From Craspedostauros australis (taxonomy: Eukaryota > Bacillariophyta > Bacillariophyceae > Mastogloiales > Achnanthaceae): a stretch of 64,000 bases of DNA. The stretch is from assembly GCA_026770025.1 (NCBI GenBank), contig JAMXDE010000034.1, positions 310,001 to 374,000 of the forward strand. Direction: 5' to 3'. Positions 54,413 to 64,000 of this stretch are shown one piece after another. The notes under the pieces are model-generated. The model saw nothing but the letters and a program-made list of their open reading frames with translations. It did no database searches and had not been told where the DNA came from. Each line of letters opens with the position of its first letter. The first letter of the stretch is position 1. The position numbers and the translations under genes were made by a program.

Positions 54413-54418
54413 CAGAGA

Positions 54419-54701
54419 CAAGGAAGCAAGAACAGAGCATGATGAATGAAGAGGGAAGCACCTAAGAGACAACAGGATGCCCCGTGTCGTCACTGCGACA
54501 GATGCCTGCCAAGAAAACGAAATCGGAAGAGAAAGTGAGATTGTGCTCACAGTTCTAAAACGGTACAGTTTCTAACAGCGGATTAGAATTTAGTACTAAC
54601 TATAACCCCGGATTTCCAACACGTTTCGAAACGTTACAATTGAAATCCTACGTTTCTACCACCATCAACACAGCAACAAACATCCTATCATCATCATCAC
54701 C
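54419..54701 (+). other. Leader of the second copia-like frame
   Basis: This is a non-coding stretch between the young copia element and the plus-strand gag frame. The last part is CA-rich (CAACACAGCAACAAACATCC) and leads into the ATG. It is probably LTR/leader sequence of the second element. Confidence 0.4.
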
Positions 54702-57700
54702 ATGACATCCTTCCTAGGTAAGACTGATTGTTACATGATCATGTTCGACGGCAAGCGGTCCAGCTGGAAAGCTTGGAGTGCGAAGTTCCTGGCCCGCGCC
54801 AACTGCAAGGGCTATGGAGACTTGTATCTCAAGGATATGGGTGATGTGGTTGTGAAGGAAGAACCATTTGTCCCCTCCTCTGCTGCCCTCCCCGTGAAAG
54901 GCAAGAAGAAGGATGACGAAGCCAAGAAGCCAAGTGTCATGACTCCTGAAGAGGAGGCTGAGTACAAGAAGGCATTGGCAAAGTACGCGTTTGAAGAACT
55001 GACCATGGCTATTAGCCATGAAACCACCGAAGGCAATGTTGCCTTCATGGCTGTGTTGGGATGCAAGAGCAGCGCTTACGAGGGAGGAGACCCACGTAAG
55101 GCATGGAAAGCTCTTGAGCGTATCTACGAGCAGCGCACTGCGCCTATGAAGGCAAAGTTGTTTGCGCAGCTCAACGGGATGCGCATGAAGAAGGGAGAAC
55201 ACCCGGACACGTTCCTCACCGAGATGGAAGTGCTCCGTGGACGCCTCTCCCACGCCGGCGTTGACTTGGACATGACTCAGTACCACATGCTCGTGCTCAA
55301 CGCCCTCGCAAGGGACTACGAGATGGATGTGAAGCTCATCGAGCTCAAGTTCACCAGCATTGAAGACACGATGTCAATCGAGGACATCCGTGAAGCAGTG
55401 AGTGCCACCTACGACGCACGTCACATCAAACAAGGAAGCAACCGCTGCGAGAGCGACACCAAAGAGGAAATGGCTCTCGCTGCCACGGGCGGCTTCAAAG
55501 GGTACTGCCGCAACTGCGGTGCCTACGGGCACAAGAAGGCGGACTGTCGCTCTCCCCCGAAGAACAAAAACAACAAGGGCTTGAAGAAGAACAACAAGAA
55601 AGGAGACACCCCTGCCAAGAACAAGTTCAACGGAAACTGCAAGTACTGCGGTAAGAAGGGGCACAAGATCCTCGACTGCTTCAAGTTGAAAGCAGCGATG
55701 CGAGAAGCCGAGGCCGCAAACGTGGCGACCGATGGCATGGAGGAAGAAACAGATGTCGCCCTCGTGATGGTCGAAGAACACATGTGGCGGACTGCAGAAG
55801 ACGATGTGGCAGGCTACGACTCCTTCGTTGAAGTTGACGAGGAGATGTGGTCGACCTCCAACGAGAAGGCCGGCGACGTTGGCCTAGCCATGATCGAGGA
55901 GCCCATCTGGTTGCCCAAAGACGACAAGTCCATGGATAGCACGGAAATGATGTGCTTCCTCACCAACGAGTTCGAAATTGATTCGACAGAGGTCAAAAAT
56001 GTGACCAACCCAAGACTCGTGACCACCCAAGAAATTGCGAACATCAAGAAAAACATGAGCAACGACCACGCCATGATGCCTCCCGAAGAGGAGACCACCG
56101 AAGACCTCGCCCTCACGTCCACCGACGAAGAGATGGCCGACCAAGGCAACGCGCCAAACCAAGGTGGTGAGTGGACAGCAGAAGAGCGGGCAGCCCACCA
56201 CCCAGGGGTGTACGGTCACTACGGACCACCACCGGTCGCAGCCGAGCGCATCAACCGCGAACTCTTCCCGTCCGACGACGAGTCCACTGAAGACGACGGG
56301 TTCTTCGACGAGGTCATCTACGATGAAGACCTTGTCAGCACCGAAGAAGAGTCTACCAACGAAGTAGCAATGGTGATTGGAGCAGAAGACATCTGCAGAG
56401 AGCCAGTCTTCTCGCTCTCCACCAACAAACCTCCCATTGAGGAGTCAATCGAAGCAGCAGGGCGCGCTCTGTACCAAGGATGGGCATCGTGCCCACTATG
56501 CTTCAAGCAAGGACACATCTACTCTTACTGTGTCAATTGCCCAGCCCTGCCATTCCTCATTGATCTACCAGATGATGTGGATGTGGCAAAACCGACAACT
56601 CACGAAGAGCGTGATCACCGCCGCGCGATGCTCGCCAAAGAGGAGTCACTCGCACTTGCAGTGCAATACTCACTGAGCAACGCCATGCCGGCTGACAGTG
56701 TGCGCTCCGAACTTGCCCTGCTGTGCCTCGACACAGTGAAGGAGTACAACTCGAGAGACAGACACACTTGCATGGATGCTCGCACCCTCTACTTCCTCTT
56801 ACGCGAAATCGGGATGATGACTCCGTTCAACGTCATGAAGAACATGCCGTTCATCAACGAAAGGCTGGAGAAGGAGCAGTTGCCGGCCATCCACCACGGA
56901 CTCATCGGGAGCCTGGCCTCGCGTGGAGCACTCCAAGTCATGTGGAAATACCACCCAGGCCTCTACGGAGTCCGCGGCCCAGGTGAGTTCCCTGAACTCC
57001 CCCTCTACAGCGAGAGAGACCCGCAACCAGACATGGCGATGGTGATCGGTGACATCGACGGCGTCGAAGAACGCCGCATCACGCTCGCCCCAGACCGCCA
57101 TGAGGCAAACACTTGGTTGGGCGACTCAGGTGCCTCGTGCCACCTGACCAACAACGACGAGGGGATGACCAACGTGCGCGTGGCCGACCACTCCATCAAG
57201 ATCGGCAGCGGTCGCTACATCAAGGCAACAAAGGTGGGCGACAAGCGCATGGTGGTGATGCAGAAAAACGGTACCACCGCAACCATCCTCCTCAAGCACG
57301 TGAAGTTTGTGCCCAATTTGTGGGTGAACCTCCTCAGCATCAACAAAGCGCTTGAGAGCGGCTTCAACATCAGCAACCACGGTGTTGTGATGAGCCTGGA
57401 GAAGCGCGGACAACGTATTACGTTTGACCGGCTTATGGCTACCCACAGTGGGTTCGTAAGCGGTGTTAACATGATCACCGCCCCTCACCCTCACGATCAA
57501 GCCAATGTTGGCGTGTCCACCCAGACCGCGGTGGACATCAACCAAATCCATAAAATGTTAGGCCATGTTGACACTTACACAATCTCTCGCACAGCGGGAC
57601 GATACGGGTGGAATGTCACAGGCAAGTTGCATGCATGTGTGGACTGTGCCATTGGCAAACAAAGGCAGAAGGCCATGACAAAGAAGCTCCAATCACGAGC

Positions 57701-59057
57701 GAAGGGGGTTGGTGATCGACTGTTCATTGACACATCGAGTGTCCAGACACACAGCTACGGACAAGGAAAGTACTGGCTCCTAGTCCTCAATGATTACAGT
57801 GACTACTGCTGGAGCTATTTCCTGAAGGAGAAGAGTGAGGTTGGAACAAAAATGATTCTGTTGCTTAAATGGCTCCACGCCAATCAGCAAACACGAGTGA
57901 AAATTATCAGATGTGACAACGCAGGAGAAAATTATTCTGCGGAGAAGCAACTGCTCGTCGCAGGGTTCGCCCCAACGTTCGAGTACACTGCAGCATCTAC
58001 GCCGCAACAGAACGGTCGCGTCGAAAGAAAATTCGCCACGTTGTACGGGAAAGTTCGAGCCATGCTCAATCACACGCACCTGCCGAAAAATGTCCGAGGA
58101 AAATTATGGGCCGAAGCGGCCAGAACCGCTACCCAACTGGAGAATATCATCGGGACGAAAACGAGAGAACCAGCATGCGTACTGTTCAACAACCGGATCC
58201 CCACTTACGTGGATGGACTGCGCGTTTTCGGAGAAATAGGGATGGTGTATATTGGCGGCCGCTCGATAAAGGCGAAGCTGGACGACAGATCCAGACCAGC
58301 TATGTTCGTCGGATACGGCCAGTCACACGCGAAAGGAGTATATCGAATGCTGAACCTCGCAACAACTAAGATCCTAATCACGAGAGACGTGACGTGGATG
58401 AATCAGTCATATGGGCAATTCAGAGGTATCGAGAATGCCAACAGATCAATATTGATAGATCTGGAAGATGACGACTCTACATCGGGTATGAAGACTCGAC
58501 ACACGAGGGCAGCTTGGGAGCGACGATCGGAGACCATCAAAGGAATGGAGACCGGCGACGCAGATCACAGCAGCAGAGCCAGAGAAAAGGAAGATACAGA
58601 AGACGCTGCGCGAGGGCAAGATGACTTGCTCCCCACCCAAGGGGAAAATGAGTCGAACGATAATGACGGCGACGAATTTGGAAGGGACGATGAGGGGAGA
58701 GCTAATGAAGAGGCCAAAGATGAGCCCAAGCAGACTCCTATCGCAGAACCTGTGCAACGCGTACCGAGGATGGTGAGTGCTCTCGCAGGGTACAACAAAG
58801 AACCCATCCCAGAGGAGGAGCGAGACCTCGAATCAAGCGACGAGTCAGAACCAAACACAGACGAAGGGTACGAGACACCCCAAGAGACTATCGCATCCCC
58901 ATCGGACACAGGAGGACCCGACTTCCACGCGGACGGGTCAACATTCAACAGAGATATCGCAGGTATGATGATAGATACACCTCACGGAATGATGAGACTC
59001 GACGATATCATCACTGCGGACCAAGCATTGAACTATCAACATCTAGATCGAAATTAG
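54702..59057 (+). CDS. Copia-like gag-protease-integrase polyprotein without visible reverse transcriptase
   Basis: This is a 1,451-aa uninterrupted frame. Order: gag (MIMFDGKRSSWKAWSAKFLA, AWKALERIYEQRTAPMKAKL); two CCHC knuckles (CRNCGAYGHKKADC, CKYCGKKGHKILDC); a long acidic spacer; protease (WLGDSGASCHLT); the integrase zinc region (HKMLGHVDTYT..CVDCAIGKQ) and core (DRLFIDTSS, IIRCDNAGENYS, TPQQNGRVERKF); then an acidic tail ending QALNYQHLDRN. The copia family would continue into reverse transcriptase and RNase H, and neither is seen in the following 2.2 kb. It has a different sequence from the neighbouring young element. No LTR pair was found, so it is probably an incomplete copy. Confidence 0.85.
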   Translation: MTSFLGKTDCYMIMFDGKRSSWKAWSAKFLARANCKGYGDLYLKDMGDVVVKEEPFVPSSAALPVKGKKKDDEAKKPSVMTPEEEAEYKKALAKYAFEELTMAISHETTEGNVAFMAVLGCKSSAYEGGDPRKAWKALERIYEQRTAPMKAKLFAQLNGMRMKKGEHPDTFLTEMEVLRGRLSHAGVDLDMTQYHMLVLNALARDYEMDVKLIELKFTSIEDTMSIEDIREAVSATYDARHIKQGSNRCESDTKEEMALAATGGFKGYCRNCGAYGHKKADCRSPPKNKNNKGLKKNNKKGDTPAKNKFNGNCKYCGKKGHKILDCFKLKAAMREAEAANVATDGMEEETDVALVMVEEHMWRTAEDDVAGYDSFVEVDEEMWSTSNEKAGDVGLAMIEEPIWLPKDDKSMDSTEMMCFLTNEFEIDSTEVKNVTNPRLVTTQEIANIKKNMSNDHAMMPPEEETTEDLALTSTDEEMADQGNAPNQGGEWTAEERAAHHPGVYGHYGPPPVAAERINRELFPSDDESTEDDGFFDEVIYDEDLVSTEEESTNEVAMVIGAEDICREPVFSLSTNKPPIEESIEAAGRALYQGWASCPLCFKQGHIYSYCVNCPALPFLIDLPDDVDVAKPTTHEERDHRRAMLAKEESLALAVQYSLSNAMPADSVRSELALLCLDTVKEYNSRDRHTCMDARTLYFLLREIGMMTPFNVMKNMPFINERLEKEQLPAIHHGLIGSLASRGALQVMWKYHPGLYGVRGPGEFPELPLYSERDPQPDMAMVIGDIDGVEERRITLAPDRHEANTWLGDSGASCHLTNNDEGMTNVRVADHSIKIGSGRYIKATKVGDKRMVVMQKNGTTATILLKHVKFVPNLWVNLLSINKALESGFNISNHGVVMSLEKRGQRITFDRLMATHSGFVSGVNMITAPHPHDQANVGVSTQTAVDINQIHKMLGHVDTYTISRTAGRYGWNVTGKLHACVDCAIGKQRQKAMTKKLQSRAKGVGDRLFIDTSSVQTHSYGQGKYWLLVLNDYSDYCWSYFLKEKSEVGTKMILLLKWLHANQQTRVKIIRCDNAGENYSAEKQLLVAGFAPTFEYTAASTPQQNGRVERKFATLYGKVRAMLNHTHLPKNVRGKLWAEAARTATQLENIIGTKTREPACVLFNNRIPTYVDGLRVFGEIGMVYIGGRSIKAKLDDRSRPAMFVGYGQSHAKGVYRMLNLATTKILITRDVTWMNQSYGQFRGIENANRSILIDLEDDDSTSGMKTRHTRAAWERRSETIKGMETGDADHSSRAREKEDTEDAARGQDDLLPTQGENESNDNDGDEFGRDDEGRANEEAKDEPKQTPIAEPVQRVPRMVSALAGYNKEPIPEEERDLESSDESEPNTDEGYETPQETIASPSDTGGPDFHADGSTFNRDIAGMMIDTPHGMMRLDDIITADQALNYQHLDRN

Positions 59058-61348
59058 GTACCCATCTCCCATGACTGAAACGTGATTCACTATTTTTGAT
59101 TCGACTCGATTTGAGAGTATAGTCGAGTGAGTCTTGATACACGATTGATATTCGGTCACTACGGTCATCGAACATGACGTAGGCACTGACATCATCGTAT
59201 GACGTCAGAGGATCGGTCATTGTGATGCTCGGAATCGAGATTATGTTTTAGTCATGGTACACTGACCTGTCTAGACATGCCGAGTGCATCATCGAGCACG
59301 TGGCAACAATACTTAGGATCCAGAACAACATCGTCAGAGGTGATGCATGCACCTTGTCGACGTAGACGGATCAATCCATATGTGATCAAACAGAGATCAA
59401 GATTAGGCAAGACCAGGAGAGATGAAGAAAGACCCAAAGGCGAGAATAACACGGAGTATCGTGTAGATCAACATGCCATCTTGGGCAATGTTTTAGAAAA
59501 GACTGCAAGAGAAACCACAAGGTAATCGAGCAGCACGTTAGCAACCGTGCATTAGGCACCATCATTAGAAATAGGAGATCATCATCTCATAATCCAAACT
59601 CAATCATCAATTGACCACACCAATAACTTAGCAACCAAATACACCAAACATCTCCAACTTCACCTATTGGATTGATCACCCAGGCGGCGTAGTAAGTGCA
59701 GTGTTTGGTGCTCCCCTCTTGTCCTGTGTGTAATTGCTGATTATCAGATTAACAGTCGCAAGTCTCTATCGTGAGAGTGAAAGCAACCTGAAGTGCTGCG
59801 CATGCCCTGGTGACATCACGCTGTCCCCTTCCTTTTTGATTTCGGCCCAAGAAAGGCCCAACGCGTTCGTGACGACGGACCAATTGCTCGTGTGTGCAGA
59901 TTGCTACGTGCCGCCACACCCGCTTCGCCCTGCCAGAGTGCAGAAAGGCTCACCCACTGTTGCGAATATCGCAAGTGGAGTAATTCTTCCCAACAAACCA
60001 AGTATCGCACCACTGCGTTACTTACGATAGCTGGTCAGCTAAAAGACAAAGGTGTAAAAGCCCGTGAAGCAAGTCACACGTAAACACTTGGCCTGGTCAG
60101 CATCGACAAAGGTGAAAGCCCGTGAAGCAAGACACACGTAAAAACTTGGAGCGGAAAGGCCCTCTGAAACCTATCGGCAATCTCATCCCGAGTTGTCGCG
60201 ACCAGGTCAGTCGTAAACACTAAGTCTAAGCCGTACTTGAGATCGGTTAACGTCCAAAAGGGACGCAGAGATAACTGCTAACCAGACTAGCGTCTGCCCT
60301 TGACTGGGGAAGAAACGTGATCGGTAGAGATACCGCGGAAGCAACCCGTAAAGCTAGCATTGTGCTGATAGCAATATCACACAAGTGAGTCTAACGACAC
60401 CGGAAGGCAGGTATACGCTGGACGAAAACGCGAGTGGTGGAACCAGGTGAATCAAAGCAGTTGCTGGCACCTGGGGGGCACCGCGCTCATTAGCGTGCAA
60501 AATCCTGTTAGTATCAGGTACATCGGGCAAGCTGCTGCCAGATCTAAAACACGTATAGCAAGCTGATCCGTGGCACTCAAGGGAGGCACGGATTGGATCG
60601 AAGGTCCAACTGGGTAAAACCAAAGGTGCATCACATCCTGGTGAAGCGCAGCTGAACAAGCGCAAGACACAGCGTTCGGAGAGACGAAATCCGAACGGGC
60701 AGGGCCATCCAACGCGCAATCCATCCGCGACGTTTCATCGTTTTTCAAGACCAACAAAATAAAAACATTCCATCAACAACGCCCATTTGCGCTCAGTCCA
60801 CCTTTCTGATTGGCTGTGAATTCCTACGGTTCACACAATCACTGGTGCGTCACATCGGTTCACAACTCCTTCGCCATCCCAGTCATCCATCGGACTCCGG
60901 GTCGCGCGCCAACAAATAATCCAATCGGGAAATTCACACGGTCCTGGTTGACATTTTCCATCGGTCATCCTTCGCCTCGGATTAAGCACAGTCATCTTCG
61001 CATTCATCAATCGGGAAATTCACACGGTCCCGTCTGGCCTTCCATCCGTCAGTCAGTCACAATTCGAGACAGCGCGCACGGATTAACCGCAGTCCACTCG
61101 TGACAACGTGCTACCGGTAACGCCTTCGCCATCACTGGCGCTTTCCATCCGGCACCACTTTCAATCCCGACGAATTCCGACAGGCACAGAAATCCACCGT
61201 CACATTCTGGCGAACGTTTCGACACCACAGCGGATCGCGCAGTCATTTCCAAGTGTGACCACTTTCCTGGGAGCTGCGGGAAAATACTCGTCCGATAATA
61301 ATAACAAATTGGACCAACGACTACATCCTCGCAACACCCAGCTACACG
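59058..61348. other. Non-coding stretch between two LTR-element frames, with a short tandem duplication
   Basis: There are no long frames. A roughly 60-bp direct duplication starts at about 60046 and 60106 (GACAAAGGTG..AAGCCCGTGAAGCAAG), and a shorter repeat TCGGGAAATTCACACGGTCC lies at about 60925 and 61011. An AATAAA at about 60757 could be a polyadenylation signal. Part of this is likely the 5' LTR and leader of the element whose frame starts at 61349, but the partner LTR lies outside the window. Confidence 0.4.
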
Positions 61349-64000
61349 ATGTCCGACGCAATCCCAATCAACGACCCCATCCTGGCGCACGTCCTCAGCG
61401 TTCTCGGATATGACGACTCGTCTATTGAATGGCTTATCTTGCATACCGAAGAGATCCGAACCATCATGGATTTCGCTTCGCTCCATCGCGAGGATATGCT
61501 CGAGTTCAATGCCACCATCGAACGATCTGATCCAGAACCCGACTACGTAGCCCAACTGTCTAAAGTAGCAGTCCGGAAATTCACCAATGCCATTGGCTGG
61601 TTCAGTGTTCAACCTAATCCTACTGTAGAGACATGGCGCGAACTCAACCAAGCCTCATACATGGAGTATGTCGCCCGGACGTTCACACCATCGCCCGCAT
61701 CCTCGGCCGCCATGCCTGACACAGCCACCAGCGGATTCCCCTTCGAACCAACGAAGACTGAACCAACGGAGAAGACCGGACGCGACCTCGCCGCAGATTT
61801 CAACCGTAGCATCAAGCGTAACATTAGCGACTACCCAAAGTTGTCTGATGATAAATACTTCGCTACATTCCATCGTCGTCTGCGTGCCACCGCTGCTGCT
61901 CATGGCATCTCCAATGTTCTCGATACTGACTACGTCCCGTCCGATGAACAAGCCGAGCTCTTCAAAGTGCAGTCCACCTTCCTGTTCAACGTGTTTGTGT
62001 CCAACCTGCAGACCACGAAGAGTAGGAAGTGTGTCACTCCGTACGAGTCAATCTGTGACGGCCAAGCCGTCTACTGCATGCTGGTCCGCGAGTACACCAC
62101 CGGTGCCACCGCTGTCAACACCATCAGACGCATCCGAGACGAGATCATCAAGTTCAAGCTGGACAAGCAGTGGCGCAAGACTCGTGAGCAGTTCCTGGAC
62201 CTGTGGCAACACAAGGTTCACGAACTCGAGGCATTGCGTGATGATCCGATCGACGACGCGACGAAGAAGGAGTGGTTGACCAACGCCATCGAGGCCGACA
62301 AGGCTCTGTACCAGTCTATCTTCCAGACTGACTACCTGCAGACCGCGATCCTGGCCTATTCACCCGGAACCTCCGCAACCACCATGGAGTTCGACACTCT
62401 CGTTGAGCTCGTTCGGTCGTACGCCGTCCAACTCGATGGTCACGACGCCAACAAGCCAAAGACGCCACGGCAAGTCAACAACACTGATCAACGCAAGCAA
62501 CATGGGAAGGATAAGGACGATGGACCCAATCTCTGGAAGCCAAACAAGGACTACAGCAAGGAGACACGAGGACGGCTGCCGCGTGACGAGTTCACGAAGC
62601 TGACGGATAAGCAACGCAGCGACTACCTCCAAGCCCGGCGAGCCAAGTCTGGACGTGGTAAGAAGGACAAGCCTAGACGCTCCGCCAACAACACCAACCG
62701 CAGTGACTCCTCATCCAACCAGAATGACCAACAGGACACTCAGACCAACGACAAAGGTAGTAACAATAACGAATCTAGTTCTACCGCTGGAACAGCAATC
62801 AACCGTATGCTTTCCAGTGCCATGTCTAGCGCGTCCGGGAGCCCGCCGGCTACCCTCGTCATTGACGGTCGCACCTACACCCTGTCTCACACGAACGTAT
62901 CGTACAAGTTCAACAACGCGAACGTGACTGTGCAAGGCGCATTGGTGGATGGAGGTGCGAACGGCGGTCTCGTTGGAGATGACATGCTGGTGATGGAGTC
63001 CACACCCAACCGTGCTGATGTTTCTGGAATCGGTGACGCAGAGATCAAGGATCTGGCGCTGGTCACGGCCACCGCTGTCATCCAGACCACCTCAGGGCCG
63101 GTGATCGGTTGGTTCCATCAGTACGCCAACTACGGGAAAGGGCGCACCATCCATTCTGCCAACCAACTCGCGGCGTTTGGATTGGATGTCAATGAGCGAC
63201 CAAAGAACCTCCCTGGCGGCCGGCAAACCATCGTCACACCAGACGGATTCATCATCCCGCTCACCGTGCGTCAAGGCCTCGCATACATGGATATGCACAA
63301 GCCAACTCAGGCGGAGCTAGACGATCTGCCACACGTGTTCTTCACCTCCGACCAAGAATGGGACCCATCTGTCCTGGACGGGGAGGCTGATCTGGACAAC
63401 ATTCCCGCAACCGAACGTGGCGAAGACGACGACATTGACGTCACCATCTCCAAGTGCGTTCAGTACGCTCAATCCGCTGCAACGCTCGGGGATGGGGAGA
63501 AGGCAACCAAGGCCGGGCCACGCAACATCGTGGGTAAAGCGCCCAACTTCCATGCGCTACGGCCGTACTTCGGGTGGATTCCAGCAGACCGCGTGCGTGA
63601 CACTCTTGCATGTACTACCCAATGGTATCGCATGTCTGAGCGTTATCCCATGCGTAAACACTATAAGTCTAGATTCCCCGCAGCCAATGTCAACCGACTA
63701 CACGATGTCGTTTCCATGGACACGTTGTTCTCTGACACACCTGCTCATCATGATGGAGTCCCCGGACACGGTGGATGTACCATGCTACAGGTGTTTGTAG
63801 GATCCAACACGCGCCTCACAGCGGCGTACCCTCTGGCAAGCGAGTCCCATGTTCCCCATGTTGTCCAAGACTTCATTCGGGAGCATGGTGCCATGGACGT
63901 GTTGATGTCCGACAACGCCACGGCGCAGATCGGGGGCAAGATGAAGGACATCCTCCGACAGTGCTGCATCGCGGACCACCAGTCCGAACCACACCACCAA
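61349..64000 (+). CDS. Diatom-type divergent copia polyprotein, 5' part (runs off the window)
   Basis: The frame is open from the ATG at 61349 for 884 codons to the last base, with no stop. The first 450 residues are gag-like (MSDAIPINDPILAHVLSVLG, ELTDKYFATFHRRL-type helical sequence) and lack a CCHC knuckle. A basic Asn/Ser-rich spacer follows. Then VQGALVDGGANGGLVGDDM is an aspartic-protease-type motif. LRPYFGWIPADRVRDTLACT replaces the usual integrase zinc region. The integrase core reads VSMDTLFSDTPAHHDG, LQVFVGSNTRLTAAYPL and GAMDVLMSDNATAQIGGKM, with QSEPHHQ at the edge. This arrangement is characteristic of a copia lineage abundant in diatoms. Whether the element is whole cannot be seen. 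Confidence 0.82.
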   Translation, partial: MSDAIPINDPILAHVLSVLGYDDSSIEWLILHTEEIRTIMDFASLHREDMLEFNATIERSDPEPDYVAQLSKVAVRKFTNAIGWFSVQPNPTVETWRELNQASYMEYVARTFTPSPASSAAMPDTATSGFPFEPTKTEPTEKTGRDLAADFNRSIKRNISDYPKLSDDKYFATFHRRLRATAAAHGISNVLDTDYVPSDEQAELFKVQSTFLFNVFVSNLQTTKSRKCVTPYESICDGQAVYCMLVREYTTGATAVNTIRRIRDEIIKFKLDKQWRKTREQFLDLWQHKVHELEALRDDPIDDATKKEWLTNAIEADKALYQSIFQTDYLQTAILAYSPGTSATTMEFDTLVELVRSYAVQLDGHDANKPKTPRQVNNTDQRKQHGKDKDDGPNLWKPNKDYSKETRGRLPRDEFTKLTDKQRSDYLQARRAKSGRGKKDKPRRSANNTNRSDSSSNQNDQQDTQTNDKGSNNNESSSTAGTAINRMLSSAMSSASGSPPATLVIDGRTYTLSHTNVSYKFNNANVTVQGALVDGGANGGLVGDDMLVMESTPNRADVSGIGDAEIKDLALVTATAVIQTTSGPVIGWFHQYANYGKGRTIHSANQLAAFGLDVNERPKNLPGGRQTIVTPDGFIIPLTVRQGLAYMDMHKPTQAELDDLPHVFFTSDQEWDPSVLDGEADLDNIPATERGEDDDIDVTISKCVQYAQSAATLGDGEKATKAGPRNIVGKAPNFHALRPYFGWIPADRVRDTLACTTQWYRMSERYPMRKHYKSRFPAANVNRLHDVVSMDTLFSDTPAHHDGVPGHGGCTMLQVFVGSNTRLTAAYPLASESHVPHVVQDFIREHGAMDVLMSDNATAQIGGKMKDILRQCCIADHQSEPHHQ

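Larger units (their letters stand above)
46480..54418 (-). mobile_element. Ty1/copia LTR retrotransposon, looks whole
   Basis: The element proper is 46486-54412 (7,927 bp), read on the minus strand. Its two 791-bp LTRs begin TGTTGG and end CGACA (plus-strand sense) and are almost identical, so the insertion is very young. It is flanked by a 6-bp direct repeat CAGAGA (46480-46485 and 54413-54418), taken as the target-site duplication. A purine run (AGGAAGGG on the minus strand, 47277-47284) next to the 3' LTR fits a polypurine tract. A single long frame fills the interior. I did not recognise the tRNA used as primer. Confidence 0.92.

Noticed and set aside
1-64000. tRNA or rRNA genes
   Set aside because: No cloverleaf-like stretch with matching A and B boxes was recognised by eye; a tRNAscan-SE run would be decisive.

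Overview
The window looks like nuclear DNA of a photosynthetic stramenopile, most likely a diatom. Several predicted proteins carry a signal peptide followed by a heterokont plastid cleavage motif around a Phe (for example TATA-FAP and AAQA-FTAG). The accessory region holds Ty1/copia-like polyproteins of the kind common in diatoms. Genes are short, have zero or one intron of about 200-770 bp with GT..AG ends, and are separated by 0.2-1.5 kb. The species cannot be named from the sequence alone.

Positions 1-38.1 kb are gene-dense host DNA. In order they hold: the 3' exon of a VAMP7-like R-SNARE; a 1,517-aa KIX-TAZ-bromodomain coactivator-like protein; a CMC1-type twin CX9C protein; eEF1A, whose intron splits the P-loop; a bestrophin-like channel; a mitochondrial DnaJ without the zinc finger; a plastid DUF2997 protein; a plastid DUF760/EF-hand/DUF760 protein; a secreted Lys/Ser-rich, silaffin-like protein; a SpoU-like RNA methyltransferase; a sulfatase; an ankyrin-repeat protein; a RusA-like resolvase with an organelle-type leader; an SPX protein; and a tandem pair of sulfotransferase-like type II membrane proteins. 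They do not form one pathway. Recurrent themes are organelle function, sulfate-ester chemistry (a sulfatase and two sulfotransferases) and phosphate sensing (SPX).

Positions 38.1-46.5 kb are a decayed region. Two arrays of an exact 20-bp period repeat, sharing a 107-bp identical block, flank about 4.5 kb. That interval contains a reverse-transcriptase-associated C-terminal domain on the minus strand and a short 5'-truncated LINE with a perfect 16-bp target-site duplication. To the right are a short telomere-like tract and a broken prolyl-oligopeptidase-family gene.

Positions 46.5-64.0 kb are LTR-retroelement territory. A complete-looking, very young Ty1/copia element on the minus strand has 791-bp LTRs and one 2,080-codon frame. 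It sits directly against a second copia-like gag-protease-integrase frame on the plus strand that lacks a visible reverse transcriptase. From 61,349 a third, divergent diatom-type copia polyprotein runs off the right edge without a stop.
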